Origin: Pedobacter cryoconitis
GTDB taxonomy: Bacteria > Bacteroidota > Bacteroidia > Sphingobacteriales > Sphingobacteriaceae
Length of the DNA: 64,000 nt
Direction: 5' to 3'
Assembly: GCF_014207135.1 (NCBI RefSeq)
Contig: NZ_JACHCC010000013.1
Location: 62,001 to 126,000, forward strand
Below are positions 43,096 to 52,655 of this stretch, piece after piece; the stretch's first letter is position 1, and each line of letters opens with the position of its first letter. The translations under genes were made by a program, and so were the position numbers. A model generated the notes under the pieces. It did no database searches. It had not been told where the DNA came from and saw nothing but the letters and a program-made list of their open reading frames with translations.

Positions 43096-44898
43096 ATGCA
43101 AAAAATAAGAAACATAGCTATTATAGCACACGTTGACCACGGTAAAACTACATTGGTTGATAAGATTTTACACACTTGTTCTATTTTTCGTGACAACGAG
43201 CAGACAGGTGACTTAATACTTGACAATAACGACCTTGAAAGAGAACGCGGTATTACCATCGTTTCCAAGAACGTATCGGTAATGTATAAAGACGTTAAAA
43301 TTAATATTATTGATACACCTGGTCACGCCGATTTCGGTGGTGAGGTTGAGCGTGTATTGAAGATGGCTGATGGTGTATTGTTGTTATGCGATGCGTTTGA
43401 AGGTGCAATGCCTCAAACTCGTTTCGTGACTCAAAAAGCTTTGGCTTTAGGTCTGAAACCAATTGTTGTAGTTAACAAAGTAGATAAAGAAAACTGTCGC
43501 CCTGAAGAGGTTTATGAGCAGATTTTCGAATTGTTCTTTAACCTTGAAGCTACAGAAGATCAGTTGGATTTCCCTGTAATCTACGGTTCATCTAAACAAG
43601 GATGGATGAGTACTGATTACACAAAACCAACTACAGATATTTTCCCTTTACTTGATGCTGTTGTAGCTAATATTCCTGCACCAGAATTAATCGAAGGATC
43701 GTTACAAATGCAGATCACTTCATTAGATTATTCATCTTTTGTAGGTCGTATCGCAGTTGGACGTGTTCACCGTGGCGTGATTAAAGAAAACCAACCGGTT
43801 ACTTTGATCAAACGTGATGGTAAAATGGTAAAATCAAGAGTAAAAGAATTATACACTTTCGAAGGATTAGGTAAAATTCGTGCAACTCAGGTAAGTTCAG
43901 GTGATATCTGTGCAGTTGTAGGTATCGATGGATTTGATATCGGTGATACTATTGCTGATTTCGATACTCCGGAGCAGTTACCAGTTATCAAAATTGATGA
44001 GCCTACGATGAACATGTTGTTCACGATCAATAACTCACCATTCTTTGGTAAAGAAGGTAAATTTGTTACTTCTCAGCGTATTAAAGAACGTTTGTACAAA
44101 GAGATGGAGAAAAATCTTGCCCTTAAAGTTGTAGAAACTGAATCTCCTGATGCCTATCTGGTATACGGAAGAGGTATTCTGCATTTATCTGTATTAATCG
44201 AGACTATGCGTCGCGAAGGATACGAGATTCAGGTAGGACAGCCACAGGTAATTATCAAAGAAATTGATGGTAAAAAATGTGAGCCGGTTGAAACACTGAT
44301 CGTAGATGTACCGGGTGAGGTTGCTGGTAAAGTAATCGAACTGGTAACTCAGCGTAAAGGTGAATTACTGATCATGGAACCAAAAGGAGATTTACAACAC
44401 TTAGAGTTTGAGATCCCTGCACGTGGTATCATCGGATTAAGAAATAACGTATTAACTGCTACAGGTGGTGAAGCGATTATGGCTCACCGTTTCAAAGCTT
44501 ACGAGCCTTGGAAAGGTACTATCCCTGGAAGACTGAATGGTGTATTGGTTTCTATGGAAAAAGGAAGCACAACAGCTTATTCAATCGATAAATTACAGGA
44601 CCGTGGTCGTTTCTTCGTTGATCCGGGTGTTGATGTTTATGAAGGTCAGATTATGGGTGAGCACATCCGTGACAATGATTTAGTAGTAAACATTGTTAAA
44701 GGAAAAGCTTTAACTAACATGCGTGCATCAGGTACAGATGATAGTAACCGTATTGCTCCTGCAATTAAGTTCTCTCTGGAAGAAGCAATGGAATACATCC
44801 AGGCTGATGAGTACATTGAAATCACACCGTTAAGTATGCGTTTACGTAAAATCTACTTAACTGAAGGTGAACGTAAAATAAAAGGTAAAAATTTCTAA
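43096..44898 (+). CDS. typA: GTP-binding translational GTPase TypA/BipA
   Basis: Ribosome-binding GTPase of the EF-G/LepA family active in stress and ribosome assembly. 600 residues. G1 motif AHVDHGKTTLVDK (residues 11-23), switch II DTPGHADFGGEVERVL, G4 VVNKVDKENC; later the EF-G-like domains and the TypA C-terminus (IMAHRFKAYEPWKGTIPGRL, PLSMRLRKIYLTEGERK). Codon bias is strong and AAA-rich, as expected for a translation gene. Confidence 0.97.
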   Translation: MQKIRNIAIIAHVDHGKTTLVDKILHTCSIFRDNEQTGDLILDNNDLERERGITIVSKNVSVMYKDVKINIIDTPGHADFGGEVERVLKMADGVLLLCDAFEGAMPQTRFVTQKALALGLKPIVVVNKVDKENCRPEEVYEQIFELFFNLEATEDQLDFPVIYGSSKQGWMSTDYTKPTTDIFPLLDAVVANIPAPELIEGSLQMQITSLDYSSFVGRIAVGRVHRGVIKENQPVTLIKRDGKMVKSRVKELYTFEGLGKIRATQVSSGDICAVVGIDGFDIGDTIADFDTPEQLPVIKIDEPTMNMLFTINNSPFFGKEGKFVTSQRIKERLYKEMEKNLALKVVETESPDAYLVYGRGILHLSVLIETMRREGYEIQVGQPQVIIKEIDGKKCEPVETLIVDVPGEVAGKVIELVTQRKGELLIMEPKGDLQHLEFEIPARGIIGLRNNVLTATGGEAIMAHRFKAYEPWKGTIPGRLNGVLVSMEKGSTTAYSIDKLQDRGRFFVDPGVDVYEGQIMGEHIRDNDLVVNIVKGKALTNMRASGTDDSNRIAPAIKFSLEEAMEYIQADEYIEITPLSMRLRKIYLTEGERKIKGKNF

Positions 44899-44920
44899 GA
44901 CCTTATCAATTATAAGATCA

Positions 44921-44952
44921 AGCCTGTAAGCATTGCTTACAGGCTTTTTTTT
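44921..44952 (+). terminator. Intrinsic terminator of typA
   Basis: An 11-bp perfect stem (44921-44931 with 44935-44945) with a 3-nt loop and T8 tract, 22 bases after the stop codon. Confidence 0.92.
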
Positions 44953-45029
44953 GCCCTCAGTTTTTAAATGCTGCTTTAGGAACTAATAGGATATGACCCT
45001 GGTAAAACTATCAAAATGATCTTTTTTCT

Positions 45030-45037
45030 TAGTTTTG
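45030..45037 (+). promoter_or_regulatory. Putative -7 element of the SDR gene
   Basis: TAGTTTTG matches TAnnTTTG, 20 bases before the ATG at 45058. No clear -33 element. Confidence 0.45.
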
Positions 45038-45057
45038 TGGCTTAATAAAGCAATATC

Positions 45058-45774
45058 ATGGAATCATTAAAAGGAAAAAATGCACTTGTTACAGGTGCGG
45101 GTAAAGGGATAGGTCGTGCATTGGCGATTGCACTTGCACAGGAAGGTGCGAATGTAGGCCTCATTGCCAGAACGGAAGCTGATTTACAAAATGTAGCAGA
45201 AGAACTGAAGTCTTTTAATGTACGCACAGCAATTGCTACTGCAGATGTATCCGCTATAGATTCAGTAAACCAGGCTGTTCAGAAAATCGGCGCTGAACTC
45301 GGCGCAACAGATATTCTGATCAATAATGCCGGTATCAGTACTTTCGGTTCATTTATGGAACTGGAGCCTGCCAGATGGGAAGAAATTGTGAAAGTGAACC
45401 TGTTTGGTGTTTATTATATGACCCGTGCTGTGCTGCCAGAAATGATAGCAAGGCAAACCGGTGATATTATCAATATATCCTCCACAGCCGGTCAGCGCGG
45501 TGCTGCGGTAACCAGTGCATACAGCGCTTCTAAATTTGGATTAATTGGTCTTTCCGAGTCCCTGATGCAGGAAGTCCGGAAACATAATATACGCGTAACT
45601 ACATTAACACCAAGTACAGTTGCTACCGATATGGCGAAAGATCTGAAACTGACCGATGGAAATCCTGATAAGGTTATGCAGCCAGAGGATCTTGCCGAGT
45701 TAGTGATCAGTCAGCTGAAATTAAACCGCAGGGTATTTGTTAAAGAAGCAGGTCTCTGGTCTACTAATCCATAG
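45058..45774 (+). CDS. 3-oxoacyl-ACP reductase-like short-chain dehydrogenase (FabG type)
   Basis: A 238-residue cytoplasmic SDR. The NADP site is VTGAGKGIGRALAIALAQ (about residues 11-28), NNAGISTFGSF follows, and the catalytic Ser and Tyr/Lys are in NISSTAGQ and AYSASKFGLIG. It resembles FabG, but stand-alone SDRs often reduce other ketones, so the fatty-acid role is not certain. It ends one base before the serine hydrolase start, so the two share a transcript. Confidence 0.9.
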   Translation: MESLKGKNALVTGAGKGIGRALAIALAQEGANVGLIARTEADLQNVAEELKSFNVRTAIATADVSAIDSVNQAVQKIGAELGATDILINNAGISTFGSFMELEPARWEEIVKVNLFGVYYMTRAVLPEMIARQTGDIINISSTAGQRGAAVTSAYSASKFGLIGLSESLMQEVRKHNIRVTTLTPSTVATDMAKDLKLTDGNPDKVMQPEDLAELVISQLKLNRRVFVKEAGLWSTNP

Positions 45775-45775
45775 T

Positions 45776-46984
45776 ATGAAAAAAGTACTGTATATACTTA
45801 GTGTTTTACTCCTGTCAATCGTGCTTTTGTTTGCAGGGTTGTTTATCTGGCGTCCGGAGCTGGCACGTGTTTTACGTTATCAGTCGCCCGATGCCAATAC
45901 TTACAAGATTTTTCCGCAGACAGTTATACAGCCTTCCGATACGGCATTTACTTTTATAAAAGCAGCGAAAAACCGTGATGATTTAGATACCATAAAAGTA
46001 TTAAACTGGAAACATGAATCCGTTCCTTTTTCCACTTACCTGGAACAGGGAAAGAATAATCTGTTTATGGTCATCAGAAATGATACAGTTATCTATCAGA
46101 AATTTGCTCCTGGTTATAGTGATACTACCTTGACCACACTTTTTTCTGTGGCTAAAACAATGGTATCCATGATGGTTGGTGAGGCGCTGGCAGAAGGTAA
46201 GATTAAAAGTCTGGATGATAGATTGGTACAATATGTTCCGGAATTAAAGGTGAACCCGGCATTTGACCACATTACACTGAAGAACCTGCTCGATATGAAA
46301 TCTGGTCTTGAATTTAAGGATGTTTACGGAGGGATTATAGCTGCGTTTTTATCAGATGAGGCTAAATATTATTATACAGATGATATTAAAAAGGAACTGA
46401 TTAAAACAAAAGCGGTTAACCCTCCCGGCACTGTCTGGAAATATAAAAGTATAGATGCTTTTCTGTTGACCTGGGCACTGGAAAATGCGACAGGGAAAAA
46501 GGCTGCGGCATATTTCCAGAATAAAATCTGGAAGAAGATTGGTACGGCTTATCCGGCAAGTTTTGGATTGGATCATGTAAACGGACTAGCCAACACAGCC
46601 AGCAGGTTTCAGTGTACTGCAACAGACCTGGCTAAACTGGGTCGTTTATATCTCAATAAAGGAAAATATAAGGATGACCAGGTCATCCCTGTTGACTGGG
46701 TTAACCAATCTGTCAGTTTAGGGAATGAGGCGCCTGCAAATTCGAAAGGCTGGCAGAAATCGGCACAACACTATTTATGGTGGATTCCTCAGCAAGGTGT
46801 TAAAGGTGATTATGCAGCTGAAGGCATGAGAGGGCAGAGGTTGTATGTGGATCCAGCAACCCATACCATTATCATTCAGTTTTCGGGCAGAGGTGCCGGA
46901 AATTATCCTTATAGAAGGATCAGTCATTACCTGTCAGGATTGCCTTATACTTATCCCGCCAGTTCCCGGGTATCGGAAGATTAG
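45776..46984 (+). CDS. Serine hydrolase of the class C beta-lactamase/penicillin-binding family
   Basis: A 402-residue protein from the ATG at 45776 (MKKVLYILSVLLLSIVLLFA), giving an N-terminal signal anchor. An upstream extension overlaps the SDR gene and is not used. The SxxK motif is SVAK near residue 124; WKYKSIDAFLLTWALE fits the Tyr-x-Asn position with Ser in place of Asn, and EGMRGQRLYVDP lies at the third motif. Related proteins act as esterases or DD-peptidases on the periplasmic side. Substrate unknown. Confidence 0.88.
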   Translation: MKKVLYILSVLLLSIVLLFAGLFIWRPELARVLRYQSPDANTYKIFPQTVIQPSDTAFTFIKAAKNRDDLDTIKVLNWKHESVPFSTYLEQGKNNLFMVIRNDTVIYQKFAPGYSDTTLTTLFSVAKTMVSMMVGEALAEGKIKSLDDRLVQYVPELKVNPAFDHITLKNLLDMKSGLEFKDVYGGIIAAFLSDEAKYYYTDDIKKELIKTKAVNPPGTVWKYKSIDAFLLTWALENATGKKAAAYFQNKIWKKIGTAYPASFGLDHVNGLANTASRFQCTATDLAKLGRLYLNKGKYKDDQVIPVDWVNQSVSLGNEAPANSKGWQKSAQHYLWWIPQQGVKGDYAAEGMRGQRLYVDPATHTIIIQFSGRGAGNYPYRRISHYLSGLPYTYPASSRVSED

Positions 46985-46987
46985 CCC

Positions 46988-47719
46988 TTATTCAAACAGG
47001 AAACGGAAATACGCTTCAGGGTTGTCCAGAAAACTTTTAGTCAGCTGATAATGTTCCGTTTCCTGATAACCCATTACTTCAAGTCCATTTTCTCCGAAAT
47101 GGAGAATTTGCGCAGCAGGATAACAGAGTAACATCGGAGAATGTGTGGCAATCAGAAACTGAGCCTTTCCGGATCGTTCCAGCTTATTGATAATAGACAT
47201 GAAAGTCATCAGCCGGTTAGGGGAGAGTGCAGCTTCAGGCTCATCCAGGATATAAATACCCTGGCGAAACTGATTCGCGAAAAGCGCCAGAAATGATTCC
47301 CCATGAGATTGATGATGAAGAGATTTTCCGCCGTAAGCATCCAGTATACGGCCATCTTCGCGGGCAATCTCATCAATATAATCAGCAAAATTAAAGAAGC
47401 TTTCTGCACGCATAAAAAAGCCCTGATTGATTCTTCTCGGTGTCCATCCCAGGCTTAAAAGAGGAGCTAAAGGCGTTTCAAAACTGCCATCCGGGTTTCC
47501 CGCATTTAAATTATGGTTCCTGTTCCCACCGCGGATACTGAATCCGCATTGTTCGGCAATACCTTCCAGTAAAGTTGATTTCCCTGAACCATTCTCCCCG
47601 ACAAAAAAAGTAACATTGCTTTCCAGTTTCAGGTCTAAACCCTTTTTGAAAACAGGAATGCTGAAAGGATAATCTTCTATAGTAGTTTCGGGCAGGGAGA
47701 TATGAGATAAAAAAGGCAT
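46988..47719 (-). CDS. AAA/ABC-type ATPase
   Basis: A 243-residue soluble ATPase. Walker A GENGSGKST (41-49), signature-like HGESFLALF, Walker B IYILDEPEAALSP and the H-loop IATHSPML are all present. There is no membrane partner gene, so a transporter role is not indicated; this single-domain type is common next to unrelated genes in Bacteroidetes and its job is unknown. It converges with the serine hydrolase, 3 bases between stops. Confidence 0.85.
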   Translation of the reverse strand: MPFLSHISLPETTIEDYPFSIPVFKKGLDLKLESNVTFFVGENGSGKSTLLEGIAEQCGFSIRGGNRNHNLNAGNPDGSFETPLAPLLSLGWTPRRINQGFFMRAESFFNFADYIDEIAREDGRILDAYGGKSLHHQSHGESFLALFANQFRQGIYILDEPEAALSPNRLMTFMSIINKLERSGKAQFLIATHSPMLLCYPAAQILHFGENGLEVMGYQETEHYQLTKSFLDNPEAYFRFLFE

Positions 47720-47725
47720 AGGCAG

Positions 47726-48478
47726 TTAGTCATTTGTCTTTTTATGCTTTGCATAATATTGCGTCAGGTTAATGGCGATCCAGAAATGATTAACCAGGTT
47801 CGGAATAAAGCCATAATACTTATTGAATATGCGGAAACGTTCCTTTAAGCTTGCGAAATGTTTTTGTTTAGATATCCCGCCGACCAGGTATTTCGCTACA
47901 TAGCTGTGCGTATTGACAATACTCGATGCTTTTTTCGCTGCTTTGATAATCCAGTCAATATCCGAGCTGTATTTATATTGCAGGTCATAAGGTTCCGTAA
48001 GACTGCGTTTCACATAAATCGCCTGATGGCTGATACTCATGCCGTGTTTGAAACTGCGCCAGCTAAAACATTCCGGTGCACGGTGCCTTCTTTGTCCCAG
48101 ACTTTCCCATTTATCGTTAAACATTTCAGTTTCTCCGTAATAAATGTCAGCGCCAGGGGCAGTGTCAAAAATCTCAGTTACCGTTTCAGGTGCATAAATC
48201 TCATCACCCGAATTCATGAATAAAACATAATCCCCTTTGGCCATGCTCAGGCCTTTATTCATTGCATCATAAATACCCTTGTCTTTTTCAGAAATATACT
48301 GTCCGAGTCTGGATTCATATTTACTGATAATATCTTTTGTGCCATCAGTTGAAGCACCGTCCACGATGATATATTCTATATTCTGATAGGTTTGATTTAA
48401 TACCGAAAGTATAGTCCGCTCAATATCTCTTACATTATTGTATACGATGGTAATAATACTAAGTTTGGGCTGCAGCAT
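47726..48478 (-). CDS. Glycosyltransferase family 2 protein
   Basis: A 250-residue GT-A-fold enzyme. Motifs: KLSIITIVYNNVRDIERTIL at the N-terminus, YIIVDGASTDGTKDIISKY, and the metal-binding DYVLFMNSGDEIY, in the usual order. GT2 enzymes transfer a sugar from a nucleotide donor. It is downstream of the GT4-type gene by 18 bases and part of a minus-strand polysaccharide set. Donor and acceptor are unknown. Confidence 0.92.
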   Translation of the reverse strand: MLQPKLSIITIVYNNVRDIERTILSVLNQTYQNIEYIIVDGASTDGTKDIISKYESRLGQYISEKDKGIYDAMNKGLSMAKGDYVLFMNSGDEIYAPETVTEIFDTAPGADIYYGETEMFNDKWESLGQRRHRAPECFSWRSFKHGMSISHQAIYVKRSLTEPYDLQYKYSSDIDWIIKAAKKASSIVNTHSYVAKYLVGGISKQKHFASLKERFRIFNKYYGFIPNLVNHFWIAINLTQYYAKHKKTND

Positions 48479-48496
48479 GAAAAAGAATATAATTGA

Positions 48497-49768
48497 TTAA
48501 TGTGGATGTAAATTGATGAGTGACTGATACAGGGCGATGTGCTTTTGGGCAATGACCTCTTCAGAAAAATGGGTAAGTATGGTTAACCGTGCCTGCTTCT
48601 GGATTTCAGCTGCACTTTCTTCGTGGTATAACCATTCAATACCAGTGGCCAGGTCTTCCGAAGATTCGTAGTCCGCGAGGTAACCATTCACCAGGTGCGT
48701 AACCATATCCGGAATCCCACCTGTTTTAAAGGCGACTACCGGAGTTGCACAGGCAAGGCTCTCCATAACCGTGTTCGGAAGATTATCTTCCAGAGAAGGC
48801 GTAATAAAGGCGTCAGCAGCCGAATAACATTTAGCCAGGTGAACGTCGTTGTCAATCTTTCCCAGAAAGGTTGTTTTAAATGGGAAATCCGGTATATCGG
48901 CGTTGTCTTTATTGCCGAAGATTAGTAATTCTATATTTTCCTTAACAATTCCCGGTCTGCCTGCCAGATCATTCAGTGCCTGGATCAGGTAAGCTGTTCC
49001 TTTGTGTTTGTCATTTTTAGAAGGCATAAAGCCACTCATTAAAACAAATTTTTCGGGTGCGATCTTTAGCAACTTCTTGGCTTCCGTTTTTACATACGGT
49101 TTAAAGACATTTGTTTCAATAGTATTCGGGATAACAGAAACCTCTCTTGCCCCCATTAAACTACTAAATTTGACTGAGCGTGCCATCCAGTTACTTGGGG
49201 CAATGATATGAAAACCCAGATTGGCATATCCTTTTTTCTTACTCTGCCAGTTCCAGTGTGAGATATCATTTTTCCCGCTTATTTTTAGCAGCGGGCAGAA
49301 GCCACATTGTTTATGAAAGTTTTCACACGAATAGCGTACATGACAGCCTCCGGTAAATGCGTTGCTGTCGTGAAAGGTCCATACGATAGGTTTATCCAGG
49401 TCTTCCAGTGCAGCGAGGTCCTTTGGTCTTAAAAAACCATGATTAATCCAGTGGATGTGGATCAGGTCCGCTTCTTTTAAGCTGAGTGCCGAAGTGACCG
49501 AACGGCCAAACCATTGCAAAGAAAATGGTGTTTTAAGTGCTTTAGTCAGCCCTTTAGCCAGATATCTCTCCGCTAAAATATTAAATACCGCTTTTGCTTT
49601 TTGAAAAGGCGATTTGCTGAATGCTTCTGCTTTCGGGCTCTCCTTAAACTGATAATAGACCATGACGCTCGATTCGACGTCACTAGCCTGCAACGCGTCA
49701 CTTAGCCGGAGACAAGCTCTTCCGGCCCCTCCATTTCCTTCGTATGTATTTAGGTGTACTACTTTCAA
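48497..49768 (-). CDS. Glycosyltransferase family 4-type protein
   Basis: A 423-residue GT-B-fold enzyme. N-terminal HLNTYEGNGGAGRACLRLSD, then the C-terminal nucleotide-sugar domain with FVLMSGFMPSKNDKHKGTAY, ADAFITPSLEDNLPNTVMES and CATPVVAFKTGGIPDMV, the EX7E-type region of GT4. It belongs to surface polysaccharide synthesis with the neighbouring glycosyltransferases and flippase. Sugar specificity is unknown. Confidence 0.92.
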   Translation of the reverse strand: MKVVHLNTYEGNGGAGRACLRLSDALQASDVESSVMVYYQFKESPKAEAFSKSPFQKAKAVFNILAERYLAKGLTKALKTPFSLQWFGRSVTSALSLKEADLIHIHWINHGFLRPKDLAALEDLDKPIVWTFHDSNAFTGGCHVRYSCENFHKQCGFCPLLKISGKNDISHWNWQSKKKGYANLGFHIIAPSNWMARSVKFSSLMGAREVSVIPNTIETNVFKPYVKTEAKKLLKIAPEKFVLMSGFMPSKNDKHKGTAYLIQALNDLAGRPGIVKENIELLIFGNKDNADIPDFPFKTTFLGKIDNDVHLAKCYSAADAFITPSLEDNLPNTVMESLACATPVVAFKTGGIPDMVTHLVNGYLADYESSEDLATGIEWLYHEESAAEIQKQARLTILTHFSEEVIAQKHIALYQSLINLHPH

Positions 49769-49972
49769 TAGCTCAAAATTACGTATAATTGTTATCCTTT
49801 ATTAAAACCTGAAGGAAATTGGTGGGAATATAATTAATTTTACGCCTCCTTAAATAAATAACAGAGACATATTTTTCTTTCCTAACGCCTGATGTCCGGA
49901 TCCTAGTATTGTGGACGTTGTATTGTTAACAGAGAGATTAAAAAGATAACATCAAATTAAGTAAAACATAAC

Positions 49973-50725
49973 ATGGATAACCTTTTAACCGACAGACAAT
50001 TTTGGGTGAATTATTGGGAGAGCAAAACAGGATTGTCGGTCAGTATCCCTGAGAACTATCTTTTCCATAAGGAACTGGCTTCCATTGTCGATACACAAAA
50101 AGTAAAAACTGCGATAGAGCTAGGTGGATTTCCAGGTTATTATGCCGTCTTTCTGAAGAAGTACCTCAAACTCGATGTTACCCTTCTGGATTATTTTGTG
50201 CATCAGCCTGTGACCAATTCCCTGCTGGAGGCTAATAATCTGAGCGAAAGCGATATTCACATTATAGAGACCGATCTCTTCAACCATAAAGAAACCAAAC
50301 AATACGATCTGGTTTTATCCTGTGGCCTGATAGAGCATTTTAACGATACTGCCGACATTATCCAGCGGCATATTGATTTTGTCAAACCAGGGGGCACCCT
50401 TTTCATTACCCTTCCTAACTTCAAAGCTCTTAACGGCTGGTTTCAGAAATCTTTCGATCGCGATAACTACGATAAACACAATATCAGCTGTATGGATCCT
50501 GAGCTTCTCGCGTCCATTTGTCGTAAGGCCGGCCTCGAAGTTGTCCAGTCAAAATACTTTGGTCATTTCAGTATCTGGCTGGAGAATGAGAAACAAAAAT
50601 CCGCAGGTCTTAAACTTTTCAAGAAAACCATATGGCTTGCCGGTAAGGTATTCACTAAAATATTTCCTTTCAATTCCCGTCAGTTATCTCCATATATCAT
50701 TTTAGAGGCTAGAAAAGGAAGGTAG
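49973..50725 (+). CDS. Class I SAM-dependent methyltransferase
   Basis: A 250-residue enzyme. The SAM-binding motif is AIELGGFPGYYAVFLKKY, followed by LDVTLLDYF, YDLVLSCGLIEHFNDTADII (the loop with acidic residue) and VKPGGTLFITLPN. It faces the opposite way to all its neighbours in the polysaccharide cluster, so it is transcribed alone. Likely a sugar or lipid methyltransferase, substrate unknown. An A/T inverted repeat follows the gene. Confidence 0.9.
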   Translation: MDNLLTDRQFWVNYWESKTGLSVSIPENYLFHKELASIVDTQKVKTAIELGGFPGYYAVFLKKYLKLDVTLLDYFVHQPVTNSLLEANNLSESDIHIIETDLFNHKETKQYDLVLSCGLIEHFNDTADIIQRHIDFVKPGGTLFITLPNFKALNGWFQKSFDRDNYDKHNISCMDPELLASICRKAGLEVVQSKYFGHFSIWLENEKQKSAGLKLFKKTIWLAGKVFTKIFPFNSRQLSPYIILEARKGR

Positions 50726-50747
50726 ACCCGAACTGTTTTTTTTTGCG

Positions 50748-50779
50748 CCATATATAATATTTAATTTATTATATATATG
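50748..50779 (+). terminator. A/T-rich inverted repeat after the methyltransferase gene
   Basis: atatataata and tattatatat form a 10-bp stem around a T/A loop, 25 bases after the stop. It could end transcription, but it is not GC-rich. Confidence 0.45.
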
Positions 50780-50857
50780 CGTTTTGCATTTAGCCCCTCT
50801 CCACCGGTTTTCTCCCCTAAGGATAAGCGTTGATTGCTTTGAGGATATTCTGGTGAA

Positions 50858-50940
50858 AAAAATAAATAAGCTTGTTTTTGAATGGCATCAGCCCACCTTT
50901 TGGGGGGCGTAGCCATGAAAAAATAAGCTTATTTATTTTT
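50858..50940. terminator. Long 83-nt hairpin between convergent genes
   Basis: Outer arms 50858-50873 and 50925-50940 are a perfect 16-bp inverted repeat. Inside, ttttt pairs with aaaaa, atggc with gccat, and a GC-rich core with an internal A bulge closes the loop, so almost the whole region can fold as one long interrupted stem. It overlaps the stop of the minus-strand glycosyltransferase. It acts most simply as a bidirectional terminator but is longer than usual. Confidence 0.7.
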
Positions 50941-51849
50941 CCCCCGGCCAAAGATCCCCGACTCGATGACGTATCTCCTTACCCTCTCCCATAAGGTTCC
51001 TTTTCTCGTGCTCAGGAATCCCCGGATCGTTTGGTAAGCCTCCGTATTTTCCACAATTTCATCAGGAAAAACACTCACCGGTTTCGGGTTAATAATTACA
51101 TTATAAATATCATTGATCCCAGAATGTACCCCAGTACCATCATGACCTATATTATTCACCAGAGAGTGGCCTGGGTTCAGCGTCAGTCCCCCTTTCAAAA
51201 AGATAGAAGCATACCACCGGATTGCCCATGAATTATTCTTCCCTTTTTTGAAGTCCGTCATCTGTTTCCAGAAATTCATTTTATGATCGATAGAAAAATC
51301 CGCCCTTTTCTTTCCGTCAAACTGAGCAATTAACGTATCAATATTCGGTTCGAAATGCTGCCATGCCCGGTCCCATGTTGCCCAGCCCCAGCTTGTGGCG
51401 GCCCGGTAAAAAAAAGATTCCGGTAGCGTATTTTCCTTAAACGGGTACATATAAGCACCGATATGCATCACCTTCTCCTCTCCGCGGTAGCGGTCCAGTG
51501 CGTCATTGAAGTAATTCAAAGTATAAGGAGAGCTCACCAGGTCATCTTCAAAAACGATCACCTGTTTATAATCCCTGACGAGTCTGCTGACCCCTGCGAT
51601 TACAGACTCGGCGAGGCCCATATTCTCTTTCCGTTCAATGATTTCGACAGATTTAAAACCTTCGATATGCTTCAGCAGTTCCCTGACCTCCAGTACATTT
51701 TCTTCCTCGGCTGCGGTTTTCGGGCCATCAGAAAAGATAAATAAACGACTTTCGGCAGCAAGTTCATTTTGTCTCAGGAACTTCAGCGTACGTTCTGTAT
51801 GCTTTGGCCTGTTATAAACGAATAATGCGATAGGAGCGAAGCTTTGCAT
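50929..51849 (-). CDS. Glycosyltransferase, GT2/GNT-I-like
   Basis: A 306-residue GT-A-fold protein. Motifs: IALFVYNRPKHTERTLKFLR, LFIFSDGPKT and VIVFEDDLVSSPYTLNYFND, in which EDD is the metal-binding position, then SWGWATWDRAWQHF. These features match bacterial proteins related to GNT-I or GT2 sugar transferases that work in surface polysaccharide assembly. It is 3 bases downstream of a methyltransferase gene on the same strand. Confidence 0.88.
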   Translation of the reverse strand: MQSFAPIALFVYNRPKHTERTLKFLRQNELAAESRLFIFSDGPKTAAEEENVLEVRELLKHIEGFKSVEIIERKENMGLAESVIAGVSRLVRDYKQVIVFEDDLVSSPYTLNYFNDALDRYRGEEKVMHIGAYMYPFKENTLPESFFYRAATSWGWATWDRAWQHFEPNIDTLIAQFDGKKRADFSIDHKMNFWKQMTDFKKGKNNSWAIRWYASIFLKGGLTLNPGHSLVNNIGHDGTGVHSGINDIYNVIINPKPVSVFPDEIVENTEAYQTIRGFLSTRKGTLWERVRRYVIESGIFGRGKNK

Positions 51850-51852
51850 GAA

Positions 51853-52614
51853 TTAAAATATTTGAAGAGTCTGATTTGATTTTCTCGTTAGAACGGTATA
51901 TGCGTTCCCATATTGTTCCTGTTTTTTAATCCCCAGTAACTTTCCAAGCGTTTTTTTGATCCTGTATTCCAGTTCTATTCTTAAAATCTTAGGAAAAGTT
52001 TTAGGCATTTTATTATTCACAAACTGGTTAAACTTAGTTGTTGCTGTCGGTGTCATCGAAACCTGGTCCGCTAAGATTTCCAATCCTTCACTTTGTAAAA
52101 GGAAACGTAAAGCCGTTGGCGTATACATATTGATGTGGCCATAGTCCAGGAAATGTTTCATTCGCTTATCAACTCCGAAACGATAATCCAGAGGCACTTC
52201 GATCACTATATTTTTAGCTACCCTTTTGAGTTCCCTGATTAAAATACGTTCGTGTTCCACGTGTTCCAGAACATGCGCCAGGATCACCAGGTCAAAGGCA
52301 TTATCCTCATAAGGAATTACATAGCCATCAAAGCTCTTCACCTCTTTTAACCGGCTTAAACCACGTTCGCGGATCAGCGAAACACCAGTGTCAGCAATTT
52401 CCAGTGCATATAATTCATTGCCAAAATTCCATTCATTTAAAAAATGGAGAATACTGCCGTCTCCGGCACCTACTTCCAGTACCTTGTCAGGCTGGATATC
52501 GCGGCAGACATTCATCAAATTTTTTGCCTTTGATTCTGCCCCAAGCATGCGCCAGGTTGTATCACTTTGCGTATAAAAATGGTCGTATGCTGATTTTACT
52601 TCATCGCTTAACAT
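51853..52614 (-). CDS. Class I SAM-dependent methyltransferase
   Basis: A 253-residue enzyme: VLEVGAGDGSILHFLNEW as SAM-binding loop, LYALEIADTG, then FDLVILAHVLEHVEHERILI and VAKNIVIEVPLD. This UbiE/Methyltransf_11-like pattern is common among enzymes that methylate sugars or polyprenyl-linked glycans. It sits between the flippase and a glycosyltransferase gene, so a polysaccharide substrate is likely, but this is inferred from position. Confidence 0.9.
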   Translation of the reverse strand: MLSDEVKSAYDHFYTQSDTTWRMLGAESKAKNLMNVCRDIQPDKVLEVGAGDGSILHFLNEWNFGNELYALEIADTGVSLIRERGLSRLKEVKSFDGYVIPYEDNAFDLVILAHVLEHVEHERILIRELKRVAKNIVIEVPLDYRFGVDKRMKHFLDYGHINMYTPTALRFLLQSEGLEILADQVSMTPTATTKFNQFVNNKMPKTFPKILRIELEYRIKKTLGKLLGIKKQEQYGNAYTVLTRKSNQTLQIF

Positions 52615-52655
52615 AGCAAATTTCTTTTTTTAGATATAGATAAGGTTTCAGGTGG

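Noticed and set aside
46988..47719. Toxin-antitoxin or defence role for the stand-alone ATPase
   Set aside because: No partner nuclease or antitoxin gene is adjacent; the neighbours are a serine hydrolase and a glycosyltransferase.
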